Assembly: GCF_002214185.1 (NCBI RefSeq)
Contig: NZ_CP022161.1
Span: 1,983,767 to 2,047,766 of the forward strand
Direction: 5' to 3'
DNA: 64,000 nucleotides
From: Streptomyces capitiformicae
GTDB lineage: Bacteria > Actinomycetota > Actinomycetes > Streptomycetales > Streptomycetaceae
The notes beneath the pieces are model-generated. The model saw nothing but the letters and a program-made list of their open reading frames with translations, did no database searches and was not told the origin of the DNA. Positions 1 to 8,919 of this stretch are shown one piece after another. The stretch's first letter is position 1. Each line of letters starts with the position of its first letter. The translations under genes and the position numbers were made by a program.

Positions 1-1563
1 GGGCGTGCGGGCGTGCTCCAGCCACTCCCTGGAGGGCTCCGAGGCCGGGTCCTGGCCCATGAGGAGCTGAACGGTGTCGCCGTCCTTCAGGACCGTACTC
101 AGGGTCGCCAGGCGGCCGTTGACGCGGGCTCCGATGCAGGCGTGCGCGTCCTCGCCGTACTGCGCGTACGCGGCGTCCACGCAACTGGCGCCCTCGGGGA
201 GCCCCAACGTGCCCCCGTCGGGCCGAAAGACGGTGATCTCACGGTCCTGGGCGAGGTCCTCACGCAGGGTGGACCAGAACATGTCGGCGTCCGGCGCGGC
301 CTGCTGCCAGTCGAGGAGCCGGGAGAGCCAGCCGGGGCGCGTGGGGTCGACGCGCTCGCCCTCGCCGCCGACCCGCTCCCCGTCCGCCTGCTCCTCCGAA
401 GGAGGAGCGTACGGATTGCCGAGCGCGACGACGCCGGCCTCGGCGACCTTGTGCATCTGGTGCGTACGGATGAGGACTTCGGCGACCTGGCCGTCCTCAC
501 GGGCGACGGCCGTGTGCAGCGACTGGTACAGGTTGAACTTCGGTACGGCGATGAAGTCCTTGAACTCCGAGACGACCGGCGTCATGCAGGTGTGCAGCTC
601 GCCGAGGACGGCGTAGCAGTCGGCGTCCTCGTTGACGAGGACCAGGAGGCGGCCGAAGTCGACGCCGCGCAACTGGCCGCGTTTGCGGGAGACCCGGTGC
701 AGCGAGACGAAGTGCCGTGGTCTTATGAGGACTTCGGCCTGGATGCCGGCCTCGCGCAGGACCCCGCGCACCTCGTCGGAGATCTCGGCGAGCGGGTCGG
801 TGTCCTGCGCGGCGTTGTCGACGATGAGTTCGCGGGTGTGCTCGTACTCCTCGGGGTGGAGGATCGCGAAGACGAGGTCCTCCAGTTCGGTCTTGAGCGC
901 CTGGACGCCGAGCCGTTCGGCGAGCGGGATCAGCACGTCCCTGGTGACCTTGGCGATGCGTTCCTGCTTCTCGGGGCGCATCACGCCGAGGGTGCGCATG
1001 TTGTGCAGCCGGTCGGCAAGTTTGATCGACATCACGCGGACGTCGTTGCCGGTGGCGACGAGCATCTTGCGGAAGGTCTCGGGCTCGGCGGCGGCCCCGT
1101 AGTCCACCTTCTCCAACTTCGTGACACCGTCGACGAGATAACGCACCTCCTCGCCGAACTGCTCGCGCACCTGATCGAGCGTCACGTCCGTGTCCTCGAC
1201 GGTGTCGTGGAGCAGAGAGGCCGTCAGGGTCGTTGTCTCCGCGCCGAGTTCGGCGAGGATCAGCGTCACGGCGAGCGGGTGTGTGATGTACGGCTCACCG
1301 CTCTTGCGCATCTGACCGCGATGCGAGGACTCGGCGAGAACGTACGCCCGGCGCAGCGGATCCAGATCGGCGTCGGGGTGGTGGGCGCGGTGGGCCTCGA
1401 CGACATGGCTGATCGCGTCGGGCAACCGGTCACGGGTGGTCGGGCCCAGGAGTGCGGCGCGGCCCAGACGGCGCAGGTCGATACGAGGTCGGCCCTTCCT
1501 GCGGTGCGCTGTGGGCGGCGCAGGGGCGGGCGATACGGCGGGGTTCGTGGCCTCCGCGCTCAT
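1..1563 (-). CDS. RelA/SpoT-homologue (RSH) family protein, 3' end cut by window edge
   Basis: 521 residues are visible from an ATG at 1563 (MSAEATNPAV); the C-terminus lies outside the window. The N-terminal half is a (p)ppGpp hydrolase-type HD domain: HRGQMRKSGEPYITHPLAV near residues 81-99, then the HD pair in LLHDTVEDTD near 117-126 and KLADRLHNMRTL near 181-192. The middle resembles the RSH synthetase domain (FKDFIAVPKFNLYQSLHTAV) but is divergent: the usual GRFKDY reads SEFKDF, ELQIRT reads EVLIRT, and the GIAAHW motif is absent. A TGS domain follows (EITVFRPDGG, then KDGDTVQLL). The family makes and degrades the stringent-response alarmone. Hydrolase activity looks intact; synthetase activity is doubtful. 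Synteny with dapF, miaA and miaB recalls the S. coelicolor rshA neighbourhood (recalled, not checked). Confidence 0.88.
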   Translation of the reverse strand, partial: MSAEATNPAVSPAPAPPTAHRRKGRPRIDLRRLGRAALLGPTTRDRLPDAISHVVEAHRAHHPDADLDPLRRAYVLAESSHRGQMRKSGEPYITHPLAVTLILAELGAETTTLTASLLHDTVEDTDVTLDQVREQFGEEVRYLVDGVTKLEKVDYGAAAEPETFRKMLVATGNDVRVMSIKLADRLHNMRTLGVMRPEKQERIAKVTRDVLIPLAERLGVQALKTELEDLVFAILHPEEYEHTRELIVDNAAQDTDPLAEISDEVRGVLREAGIQAEVLIRPRHFVSLHRVSRKRGQLRGVDFGRLLVLVNEDADCYAVLGELHTCMTPVVSEFKDFIAVPKFNLYQSLHTAVAREDGQVAEVLIRTHQMHKVAEAGVVALGNPYAPPSEEQADGERVGGEGERVDPTRPGWLSRLLDWQQAAPDADMFWSTLREDLAQDREITVFRPDGGTLGLPEGASCVDAAYAQYGEDAHACIGARVNGRLATLSTVLKDGDTVQLLMGQDPASEPSREWLEHARTP

Positions 1564-1860
1564 GGGCACCTCCGGCTGCGTGGACCGGCGGACGGGTATC
1601 CCAAGGCGTGCGGCGGCTCAGGGATCGTGTCGTTCCCCCGTCCGTGCCGGTGCTTGATGCTACCGAGCCCACCACGCCCGTCCGACCGCCTCTCGCCGAG
1701 CGTGAAACGGATCACCCATTCGAGCGAAGGTTCTGGCCTTTACGGTTTCGAGCCACCCGACCAGGTGCGCACCATGGATTCGAACCCCTGAACGGCGGTC
1801 GGGCTTGGATACATGCGGCACCCGAGGTCTATACGCCGCCATGTCAAGCCTGACGGCAGG
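1564..1860. other. RSH-dapF intergenic region
   Basis: About 300 bases between the start of the RSH gene and the end of dapF, both on the minus strand. It should hold the promoter of the RSH gene. I see no convincing ORF, RNA gene or strong terminator hairpin. A stretch near 1770 looks like a tRNA T-arm on the minus strand but cannot form the required stem. Confidence 0.5.
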
Positions 1861-2754
1861 TCAACCCGCGGCGCTTTCCAGCCACTTGGCGTCGATCTCG
1901 CCTTCGGCGACGATCACCGCGGGACCTGTCATCTCGATCTCGCCGTCAGGCCGTTCGGTGATCACCAGGGTTCCGCCGGGCACATCGACGGTGTACGTCG
2001 ACGGGGTGCCCGTCACGGCCGGATCGGTGCCGTCACGGCGGGCGGTGGCCACGGCGACGGCACACGCGCCCGTGCCGCAGGAGCGGGTCTCTCCGGAGCC
2101 GCGCTCGTGGACCCGCATCGCCACATGGCGCGGGCCGCGGTCGACGACGAACTCGACGTTGACCCCGTCCGGGTAGGCGGAGGCGGGGCTGAAGGGCGGC
2201 GCCGCGTACAGATCGCCGGCGTCGGCGAGGTCGTCGACGAAGGCGACCGCGTGCGGGTTGCCCATGTTCACGTTGCGCGCGGGCCAGCTGTGCTCGCCGA
2301 CGCTCACCGTGACGTCCCCTTCGGGGAGGCGCGCCCTGCCCATGCCGACGGTGATGTCACCTGCGGCGGAGCCGCTGACGGATGCGGCCTTGGCGATGTG
2401 GACGCGCTTGACGCCCCCGCGCGTGGCGACGGTGAGGTCGCCCTCGGCGACATGACCGGCGTGCTGGAGGTAGCGGGCGAAGACCCGGACGCCGTTGCCG
2501 CACATCTCCGCGATCGACCCGTCGCCGTTGCGGTAGTCCATGAACCACTCCGCCTCGGCCGCCAGCTCCTTGGCCTCCGGGTGCGCGGCCGACCGTACGA
2601 CATGCAGCACGCCGTCGCCTCCGATGCCCGCGCGCCGGTCGCACAGCGCGGCGACGGCGGCCGGGGACAGGTCGATGACGTTGTCGGGGTCCGGGACGAT
2701 CACGAAGTCGTTCTCGGTTCCGTGGCCCTTGAGGAAGGCGATCCGCGTGCTCAT
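1861..2754 (-). CDS. dapF: Diaminopimelate epimerase DapF
   Basis: A 297-residue enzyme that interconverts LL- and meso-2,6-diaminopimelate in the lysine and peptidoglycan pathway, in the cytoplasm. Both catalytic cysteines sit in recognisable motifs: EMCGNGVRVFARY in the N-terminal half and SCGTGACAVAVAT in the C-terminal half. The start at 2754 (MSTRIAFLKGHGTENDFV) matches the family N-terminus; the reading frame stays open 24 codons further upstream but without family-like sequence. Length is normal for the two-domain epimerase fold. It lies 47 bases after a membrane-protein gene on the same strand, so the two may be co-transcribed with miaA. Confidence 0.96.
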   Translation of the reverse strand: MSTRIAFLKGHGTENDFVIVPDPDNVIDLSPAAVAALCDRRAGIGGDGVLHVVRSAAHPEAKELAAEAEWFMDYRNGDGSIAEMCGNGVRVFARYLQHAGHVAEGDLTVATRGGVKRVHIAKAASVSGSAAGDITVGMGRARLPEGDVTVSVGEHSWPARNVNMGNPHAVAFVDDLADAGDLYAAPPFSPASAYPDGVNVEFVVDRGPRHVAMRVHERGSGETRSCGTGACAVAVATARRDGTDPAVTGTPSTYTVDVPGGTLVITERPDGEIEMTGPAVIVAEGEIDAKWLESAAG

Positions 2755-2801
2755 TCCTCGATCGTACGGTCTCGCTACGACACCGCGTCCGCGCCGGGAA
2801 C

Positions 2802-3356
2802 TCAGCGGAGGCGGGCCACACGCCATACGGCCAGTACGGCCACGGCGGCGACGACCAGTGCGTAGGCCAGTACGACGCGCCAGTCGGGGCGGCGTCCGGA
2901 TCCCCGCTGGGGCAGGCCCGGCCAGGTGTGGCCGACCTTGCGGGCGGCCATCATGCCCCAGCCGGCGGAGGTGGAGCAGATCAGCAGGCCGAGCATGGCG
3001 ACCACGGCGCCGCCGTCACCGAACTCGAAGGCGAGCGGGAAGGCGAACATCAGGGAGCCGACCGCGGCGAGACCCACGATGGGAGCGAGCTGCCACAGAC
3101 GCAGTCTGCGCTGGGGGCGCAGTTCGACCTCGACCTCCGGTGCGGACATCTCGTCCGGTTCCGGTCCGTCGTCGGTCACACCGCCGGGAGCCTGGTCGTC
3201 GGGCCCGTCCGGGCTCAGCGGTTCGCCGTCGGAGTCCAGTGCGTACCCCTCGGTAACCAGCTGTTCCCTGTCCTCCGCGGTGCCGTGCTCCGTGCCTTGT
3301 GCGGTGTCGCGAGGGCCGGCCTCCATCGCCACGCGCCCTCCCAACTCGGACTCCAC
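2802..3356 (-). CDS. Conserved actinobacterial membrane protein of unknown function
   Basis: 184 residues, or 174 if the second methionine (3326) is the start. The first 80 residues are acidic and low-complexity (many D, E, G, P), consistent with a disordered cytoplasmic tail. Three hydrophobic segments follow: LWQLAPIVGLAAVGSLMFAF, then AVVAMLGLLICSTSAGWGMM, and near the C-terminus VVLAYALVVAAVAVLAVWRV. No catalytic motif is visible. It sits between dapF and miaA on the same strand. The function is unknown; the position is probably conserved in Streptomyces, but I infer nothing about tRNA or cell-wall metabolism from it. Confidence 0.75.
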   Translation of the reverse strand: MESELGGRVAMEAGPRDTAQGTEHGTAEDREQLVTEGYALDSDGEPLSPDGPDDQAPGGVTDDGPEPDEMSAPEVEVELRPQRRLRLWQLAPIVGLAAVGSLMFAFPLAFEFGDGGAVVAMLGLLICSTSAGWGMMAARKVGHTWPGLPQRGSGRRPDWRVVLAYALVVAAVAVLAVWRVARLR

Positions 3357-3434
3357 TTGGTCGATCGAAGCTCGATGATGGCACGCCCCCGATGGCCGGG
3401 ATGACCGCCGGGGCGACCCGATGCCATGACGTGA

Positions 3435-4373
3435 TCAGGCTGTAACCGGTCGTTCGATCAGCGCCAGGGCGAGCCGCGGGAGTTCCGTCAGGTCCGCGAC
3501 ACCCCCCTTGAGCCAATGCACCCGCGGGTCGCGCCTGAACCATGAATCCTGGCGGCGCGCGAAGCGCTTGGTGGCACGTACGGTCTCGGTCCGCGCCTCG
3601 TCCATGGTGCAGTGCCCGGCGAGCGCCGCGAGGACCTGCTGGTAGCCGAGCGCACGCGACGCCGTACGCCCCTCGCGCAACCCCTGCGCCTCCAGTGCGC
3701 GCACTTCTTCGACGAGCCCGGCGTCCCACATGCGGTCGACCCGGCGGGTGATGCGCTCGTCGAGTTCGGGGCGCGCCACGTCGACGCCGATCTGGACGGT
3801 GTCGTAGACCGAGTCGTGCCCCGGGAGGTTGGCGGTGAAGGGTTTTCCGGTGATCTCGATCACTTCGAGAGCCCGGACGATGCGGCGGCCGTTGCTCGGC
3901 AGGATCGCGTGCGCGGCCTCGGGGTCGGCGGCGGCGAGCCGGGCGTGCAGCGCGCCGGAGCCGCGCAGGGTGAGCTCCTCCTCCAGACGGGCACGGATCT
4001 CGGGGTCGGTGCCGGGAAACTCCAGGTTGTCGACGGCCCCGCGGACGTACAGCCCGGAGCCGCCCACCAGGATCGGCCAGCGGCCCTCGGCGAGCAGGGC
4101 GTCGATGCGCGCCCTGGCCAGCCGCTGGTACTCGGCGACGCTGGCGGTGACCGTGACGTCCCAGATGTCCAGGAGGTGATGCGGGACTCCGTCGCGCTCC
4201 TCGAGGGTCAGCTTGGCGGTGCCGATGTCCATGCCCCGGTAGAGCTGCATGGAATCGGCGTTGACGACCTCGCCGCCGAGGCGCTGGGCCAGGAACACAC
4301 CCAGATCGGACTTGCCCGCCGCGGTGGGGCCGACGACGGCGATGACCCGCGGGGCGGGGACTGCGCTACTCAC
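3435..4373 (-). CDS. miaA: tRNA dimethylallyltransferase MiaA
   Basis: A 312-residue enzyme that transfers the dimethylallyl group to N6 of adenosine 37 in tRNAs reading U-starting codons. The P-loop-like GPTAAGKSDLG is at residues 14-24, followed by NADSMQLYRGMDIGTAK, where the family binds substrate. SGLYVRGAVDNLEFPGTD and the C-terminal RQDSWFRRDPRVHWL are also typical. MiaB, which acts next on the same nucleotide, is encoded 1.7 kb away on the same strand, so both steps of the ms2i6A37 pathway are in this block. The start ATG at 4373 gives the expected N-terminus just before the P-loop. Confidence 0.96.
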   Translation of the reverse strand: MSSAVPAPRVIAVVGPTAAGKSDLGVFLAQRLGGEVVNADSMQLYRGMDIGTAKLTLEERDGVPHHLLDIWDVTVTASVAEYQRLARARIDALLAEGRWPILVGGSGLYVRGAVDNLEFPGTDPEIRARLEEELTLRGSGALHARLAAADPEAAHAILPSNGRRIVRALEVIEITGKPFTANLPGHDSVYDTVQIGVDVARPELDERITRRVDRMWDAGLVEEVRALEAQGLREGRTASRALGYQQVLAALAGHCTMDEARTETVRATKRFARRQDSWFRRDPRVHWLKGGVADLTELPRLALALIERPVTA

Positions 4374-4553
4374 TGCCCCAGTCTCGCAAATGTCGGGGCC
4401 TGTTCTCGAACGAGCTACGTGACGCGACGCGGCCGGGGTCGTTGCGTGTTGCGAGTTCGATGCGCCGGTTCCGAGTGCCGGTGACCCGGCTGACGCAATC
4501 CGACGCTCCGGGAAGCGCGGGACTTAACCCGCATGAGTAGCATTGAGGTTGAT

Positions 4554-4814
4554 ATGGGCGTTTTTTCACTGTTCCGTCGGAAGGCGAAGGGCGCGGAGGA
4601 GACGGCCGAGACGGCCACCGCGACGGCTGCCGCAACCGAGGCGAAAGGGGCCGACCAGACCGAGGACGAGGCCCGGCCCGAGGGCGAGGCCAAGGACACG
4701 GTGACCGACGCCGAGACGGAAGGGACCGGCACGGCGGACGAGGCGGAGATCCCCAAGCAGCAGACCGCCGAGCAGGCCGCCGACAACGAGGCCAGTGAGG
4801 GCGCCCGCACGTGA
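4554..4814 (+). CDS. Small acidic, low-complexity protein of unknown function
   Basis: 86 residues from the ATG at 4554 (MGVFSLFRRKAKGAEE), preceded by GAGG at 5 bases; an in-frame ATG at 4533 lacks a ribosome-binding site. The protein starts with a short hydrophobic-basic stretch (VFSLFRRKAKG), then becomes a chain of Ala, Glu, Asp and Thr (ETAETATATAAATEAKGA), suggesting disorder. No membrane segment or known domain is seen. It ends 24 bases before the next gene on the same strand, which is also small and charged, so the two probably form a transcription unit running against its neighbours. Confidence 0.7.
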   Translation: MGVFSLFRRKAKGAEETAETATATAAATEAKGADQTEDEARPEGEAKDTVTDAETEGTGTADEAEIPKQQTAEQAADNEASEGART

Positions 4815-4838
4815 GTGACCCGCGCGGGAAGGTGAACC

Positions 4839-5114
4839 ATGGGTCTTCTGGATAACGTGAAATCCAAACTCTCCCCGGCCAAGGACAAGGTCTCGCACCT
4901 CGCACAGAAGCACGAGGACAAGATCCAGCACGGTCTCGACAGGACCGCGCATGCGGTCGACAAGAAGACCAAGGGCAAGTACAGCGACAGGATCCAGTCG
5001 GGCACGGGCAAGGCGAAGCACGCCATGGACCGACTCGCGCACAAGGACGACGACGGCGGCTCGATGTCTCCGCCTCCGGCCGGCGGGGCCACACCACCGC
5101 CTCCGGCTTCCTGA
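4839..5114 (+). CDS. MT0933-like small antitoxin-family protein
   Basis: 91 residues beginning MGLLDNVKSKLSPAKDKV, with KYSDRIQSGTGKAKHAMDR in the middle. This matches the pattern of the actinobacterial MT0933/Rv0909-like family, named as antitoxins: a lysine-rich amphipathic helix, a K(G)KYSD motif, then a second helix. The tail is glycine- and proline-rich. The ribosome-binding site is GGGAAGGTG just upstream. No toxin-like partner is adjacent; the upstream neighbour is a small acidic protein. The family name should therefore not be read as evidence for a working toxin-antitoxin pair here. The opposite charges of the two neighbours are notable. Confidence 0.75.
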   Translation: MGLLDNVKSKLSPAKDKVSHLAQKHEDKIQHGLDRTAHAVDKKTKGKYSDRIQSGTGKAKHAMDRLAHKDDDGGSMSPPPAGGATPPPPAS

Positions 5115-5178
5115 ACACCCGCACATCGGCGGACGGCCGCGGAGCACTTCGGGCTCCCGGCCGCCCGCCGTGTTCGGC

Positions 5179-5889
5179 CTACGACCAGGTGGCCACCAGA
5201 TAGCCCACCCCGTACGGCGCGTCGTCGTACAGGAGGCTGCCGCTCAGGTCGGCACCCTCGGCGGCACCGGCCAGGATCTGCCAGGGGGCGCGGCCGGAGG
5301 CCTTCAGCTCGCGTGCGAGCCCGGTGTCCAGCGCCTTCAGGGCCGCGGTGTCCGCGTCGGCGAGCGCACGCGCGACCACCGCGTCGAAGCCGGCCGCGCG
5401 GTCGTCCAGGTATCCCGGGGCCTTCAGCGTGCGGCACGCGCTGGCGTCGCCCATCACCAGCAGGACCACCCGCTCGGCCGACCCGGCGATGTCCTGTCCG
5501 ATGTGGATACACCGCTCGACGGCGAGCGGTTCCGCCACACCGAGCCCTTCCATGGGGGCGTCGGCCCAGCCGGTACGGTCCAGCAGCCAGGCGGCGACGG
5601 CGAGAGAGGCGGGCAGCCGGGCTTCCTGGGACACCGTGCCGCCGTCGCGCCCCAAGCGCACGTCGAGATCCACGCCGAAGCCCTGGAACGAGCCGCGCGA
5701 GCCCTGCGGACAAGGACGGTCGTGCTCGGCGGGGCCCACGACCACCAGCCGGTCCGGCCGGGCGGCGGCGAGCACTCCGAGCACATCCGTGCAGGCGTCG
5801 CGCGCCGCGTCCAGCTCGGGCGCCGCCCCAGCGGCGACCTCGGGCACGAGCAGCGGCGCACAGGGACAGACGGCGGCGGCGACGAGCAT
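5179..5889 (-). CDS. LigB-like (class III extradiol dioxygenase B-subunit fold) protein
   Basis: 236 residues from the ATG at 5889 (MLVAAAVCPCAPLLVPEVAAG); the frame is open 13 codons upstream but the family-like N-terminus starts here. The hydrophobic N-terminus with CPCAPLLVPE, the RLVVVGPAEHDR segment and VVLLVMGDASACRT resemble the LigB/MEMO-type fold of class III extradiol ring-cleavage dioxygenases. The usual metal-binding His-Glu set is not convincingly visible, so enzymatic activity is uncertain. In actinobacteria a protein of this type is commonly encoded between miaA and miaB, as here. Its role is unknown. Confidence 0.75.
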   Translation of the reverse strand: MLVAAAVCPCAPLLVPEVAAGAAPELDAARDACTDVLGVLAAARPDRLVVVGPAEHDRPCPQGSRGSFQGFGVDLDVRLGRDGGTVSQEARLPASLAVAAWLLDRTGWADAPMEGLGVAEPLAVERCIHIGQDIAGSAERVVLLVMGDASACRTLKAPGYLDDRAAGFDAVVARALADADTAALKALDTGLARELKASGRAPWQILAGAAEGADLSGSLLYDDAPYGVGYLVATWS

Positions 5890-6042
5890 AAGGCGCAGGC
5901 TAACGTCCACAGCTGACGCAGGCCGCAACCACGCCCCGTCAGGGGAGGCGTGGAACTGCGCGATCAGCCCCCGCGCACCCGCAGCCCGCGCATCACTCCT
6001 GGGACCGAGTTCGAGCCGCGACCGACAGCCGCTGCCGGAACA

Positions 6043-7575
6043 TCAGTGACCGCCGCAGCCACCCGTCGTCGCCACCGGCAGCGGCTCCGGCACACCGATT
6101 TTCGGCAGCCCCAGCATGACCCCCGCCGGCTTCTCCGCAGGCGCGGCGTTCCGCTTCTCCCAGGCGTCGCCCGCGCGCGTGCGGCGCACGTCCAGGACGG
6201 CGCCCTCGGCGAGCAGGTGGTGCGGGGCGGCGTACGTGATCTCGACGGTCACGACGTCACCGGGGCGTACCTCCTGGTCGGGCTTGGTGAAGTGGACCAG
6301 GCGGTTGTCGGGGGCGCGGCCCGACAGGCGGCGGGTGGCACCGTCCTTGCGGCCCTCGCCCTCGGCGACCATCAGCTCCACGGTGCGGCCGACCTGCTTC
6401 TTGTTCTCGTCCCAGGAGATCTCCTCCTGGAGGGCGACGAGACGCTCGTAGCGGGCCTGGACGACCTGCTTGGGGATCTGGTTCTCCATGGTCGCGGCCG
6501 GCGTACCGGGGCGCTTGGAGTACTGGAAGGTGAACGCCTGCGCGAAGCGGGCCTCACGGACCACGTGCATCGTCTGCTCGAAGTCCTCCTCGGTCTCGCC
6601 GGGGAAGCCCACGATGATGTCGGTGGTGATCGCGGCGTGCGGGATGGCGGCGCGCACCTTCTCGATGATCCCCAGGTAGCGCTCCTGGCGGTACGAGCGG
6701 CGCATCGCCTTCAGGACCGTGTCCGAGCCGGACTGGAGCGGCATGTGCAGCTGCGGCATCACGTTCGGCGTCTCCGCCATGGCGGCGATCACGTCGTCGG
6801 TGAAGTCGCGCGGGTGCGGGGAGGTGAAGCGGACCCGCTCCAGGCCGTCGATGGTCCCGCAGGCCCGCAGCAGCTTGCTGAACGCCTGGCGGTCGCCCAT
6901 GTCGCTGCCGTACGCGTTCACGTTCTGGCCGAGCAGCGTGATCTCGGAGACGCCCTCGCCGACCAGGGCCTCGATCTCGGCGAGGATGTCGCCGGTCCGG
7001 CGGTCCTTCTCCTTGCCGCGCAGCGCGGGAACGATGCAGAACGTGCAGGTGTTGTTGCAGCCGACGGAGATCGAGACCCAGGCCGCATAGGCGCTCTCAC
7101 GCCGGGTCGGCAGGGTGGAGGGGAAGGCTTCGAGGGCCTCGGCGATCTCGACCTGTGCCTCGTCCTGGACACGGGCGCGCTCCAGCAGGACCGGCAGCTT
7201 GCCGATGTTGTGCGTACCGAAGACGACGTCCACCCAGGGCGCCTTCTTGACGATGGTGTCCCGGTCCTTCTGTGCCAGACAGCCGCCGACGGCGATCTGC
7301 ATGCCGGGGCGGGAGGCCTTCATGGGGGCGAGGCGGCCGAGGTTGCCGTAGAGACGGTTGTCGGCGTTCTCGCGTACGGCGCAGGTGTTGAAGACGACGA
7401 CGTCGGCGTTGCCCTCGCCGGCGTCCACGGGTGCGCGCACGTAACCGGCCTCTTCGAGGAGACCGGACAAGCGCTCGGAGTCGTGGACGTTCATCTGGCA
7501 CCCGTAGGTTCGGACTTCATAGGTTTTAGATGATCGAACGTCCACTGCCGGGCTCCGGTCGCTGCTGCTGGTCAT
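6043..7575 (-). CDS. miaB: tRNA-2-methylthio-N6-dimethylallyladenosine synthase MiaB
   Basis: A 510-residue radical-SAM methylthiotransferase that adds the 2-methylthio group to i6A37 in tRNA, after MiaA. The N-terminal UPF0004 domain carries three cluster cysteines, in [22 protein letters not shown] and [11 protein letters not shown]. The radical-SAM CxxxCxxC is in [26 protein letters not shown]-binding domain follows ([18 protein letters not shown] to [11 protein letters not shown]), then a short actinobacterial tail ending in GGCGGH. The Cys/His-rich last residues are outside the core family. It belongs to the dapF-miaA-miaB block. Confidence 0.96.
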   Translation of the reverse strand: MTSSSDRSPAVDVRSSKTYEVRTYGCQMNVHDSERLSGLLEEAGYVRAPVDAGEGNADVVVFNTCAVRENADNRLYGNLGRLAPMKASRPGMQIAVGGCLAQKDRDTIVKKAPWVDVVFGTHNIGKLPVLLERARVQDEAQVEIAEALEAFPSTLPTRRESAYAAWVSISVGCNNTCTFCIVPALRGKEKDRRTGDILAEIEALVGEGVSEITLLGQNVNAYGSDMGDRQAFSKLLRACGTIDGLERVRFTSPHPRDFTDDVIAAMAETPNVMPQLHMPLQSGSDTVLKAMRRSYRQERYLGIIEKVRAAIPHAAITTDIIVGFPGETEEDFEQTMHVVREARFAQAFTFQYSKRPGTPAATMENQIPKQVVQARYERLVALQEEISWDENKKQVGRTVELMVAEGEGRKDGATRRLSGRAPDNRLVHFTKPDQEVRPGDVVTVEITYAAPHHLLAEGAVLDVRRTRAGDAWEKRNAAPAEKPAGVMLGLPKIGVPEPLPVATTGGCGGH

Positions 7576-7917
7576 GGCTCAAGGGTAGGCGCTCCCCCAG
7601 AGAGCCCATGCCTCCCCTCACTTGTGGCAGCGGACGCCGGGCACTGCTCGGGTGGTACGCATGGTGAGTGACGACGCGGCCGACCGGCAGATCGCCCTGG
7701 TCCTCGCCTACGGCGAGAAGATCGTGGAACAGGGGCTGACGCGGCTGGTCCGGCGCACCGGACGCGGCTCCCCGGCGGAGTCGGCCGCTGCCTGGCCGAC
7801 CGGGAACCTGGTTGGCTTCCCCCGCCTCAGCCGTTCTGGAGCACAAGGATCACGGTTCAGGTCGGCCAGGCCGACACCATTGATCCGCGGACCGCGCGCC
7901 GGGGAGTCGTCCGGAGT
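7576..7917. other. Intergenic stretch at the edge of the sugar island, with a doubtful short plus-strand ORF
   Basis: 342 bases between the miaB start and the end of the permease cluster. On the plus strand a frame from about 7661 reads VSDDAADRQIALVLAYGEKI and continues with LTRLVRRTGRG before it loses protein-like character. It has no known domain, and the 3' half looks like random high-GC translation. It could be a degraded gene, which would fit a junction between conserved and accessory DNA, but I cannot assign it. The miaB promoter should also be here. Confidence 0.35.
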
Positions 7918-8871
7918 TCACTTCTTCAGGGTGCTGAGCAGTCCGCCGACGTAGTACTTCTCCAGCAGCACGTAGATGATCACGCAGGGGATGATGGTCA
8001 CCGTGACGCCGGCTTGCAGGACTCCCCAGTTGCGGCTGCCGAGCGCCCCGGCGGCGATCACGCTCAGGGTCACCGGGAGGGTGAATCGCTCCTGCTCGTT
8101 GACGAAGATGAGCGCAGCGAAGAACTCGTTCCAGGCGGTGAAGTACGCCAGCAGGCCGGTGGCGATCACTCCCGGTACGGCTACCGGCAGCATCACCCGG
8201 ACCAGCGTCTGAAGATGGCCACAGCCATCGATCCGTGCGGCTTCCTCCAGACTGCGGGGGACCGCCGCGAAGGAGTTGCGCATCAGGAACAGCCCGAAGG
8301 GGAGCTGGAACGTGGTGTAGACGAGGGTGAGTCCCAGCAGCGAGTTCAGCAGCCCGAACTCGTCGAGGAGCAGGTAGAGAGGGGTGACGAGAGCCTGGAA
8401 CGGGACCATGAAGGTGACGAGGGTGGCGAAGAAGAGGACGTTGCTGCCGGGGAAGCGCAGCCGTGCGAAGCCGTAACCCGCGAGAATGCTGAGGACCAGC
8501 GTCGCCAGTGTGGTACCCAGTGAGACCACCACGCTGTTGCGGACGTTGTCCAGAACGTCGATCCCCCCGTTACCGGCAAGTGCCCGGTAGTGCTCCAGGG
8601 ACGGATCGTGCGGGTAGAGGGTGGGAGGTGCCGCGACCGCCTCGCTCGGAGACTTGAAACTGTACGTGATCATCACATACAGCGGATACAGGAACAGTAC
8701 AGCCAGACTGGTGCAGACCGCCCACCAGGCCGCCCGTGGCAGCGACCGCCGGATGGCGGCGGGCAACCGCTCCGGAGCCGCTCTCGGATGTGACCGCGGG
8801 GCCGCATCCGCCAGGCTCTCCTCGTGCTCCGCATGCTCCGGCGGGTTCTGGTCATGCCTGCGGCCGCTCAT
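7918..8871 (-). CDS. Carbohydrate ABC transporter permease (MalG-type)
   Basis: 317 residues with about six membrane segments, e.g. AVCTSLAVLFLYPLYVMITY near the N-terminus. The cytoplasmic EAA loop that docks on the ATPase reads EEAARIDGCGHLQTLVRVMLP. The family imports oligosaccharides together with a second permease and a binding protein, both encoded just upstream. No ATPase gene lies in the cluster; Streptomyces sugar importers usually share the MsiK ATPase encoded elsewhere. The roughly 45-residue N-terminal cytoplasmic tail is rich in His, Glu, Ala and Arg. It is the last gene of the minus-strand operon. Confidence 0.93.
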   Translation of the reverse strand: MSGRRHDQNPPEHAEHEESLADAAPRSHPRAAPERLPAAIRRSLPRAAWWAVCTSLAVLFLYPLYVMITYSFKSPSEAVAAPPTLYPHDPSLEHYRALAGNGGIDVLDNVRNSVVVSLGTTLATLVLSILAGYGFARLRFPGSNVLFFATLVTFMVPFQALVTPLYLLLDEFGLLNSLLGLTLVYTTFQLPFGLFLMRNSFAAVPRSLEEAARIDGCGHLQTLVRVMLPVAVPGVIATGLLAYFTAWNEFFAALIFVNEQERFTLPVTLSVIAAGALGSRNWGVLQAGVTVTIIPCVIIYVLLEKYYVGGLLSTLKK

Positions 8872-8919
8872 ACTGCCTCACTGCGCATGTTCGCTCGCAT
8901 CGACTCAGGTCGTCTCGGC

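Noticed and set aside
13..1791. 592-codon plus-strand open frame at the left edge
   Set aside because: It lies opposite the RSH gene, whose minus-strand translation shows HD and TGS motifs. The plus frame is low complexity and Val/Leu/Gly-biased, as expected of a GC-rich shadow.
1735..1800. tRNA-like T-arm (minus strand ggggttcgaatccat)
   Set aside because: The 5-bp T-stem does not pair and no D-arm, anticodon arm or acceptor stem can be drawn around it.
4839..5114. Complete toxin-antitoxin locus
   Set aside because: The family name suggests an antitoxin, but no toxin-like gene is adjacent.
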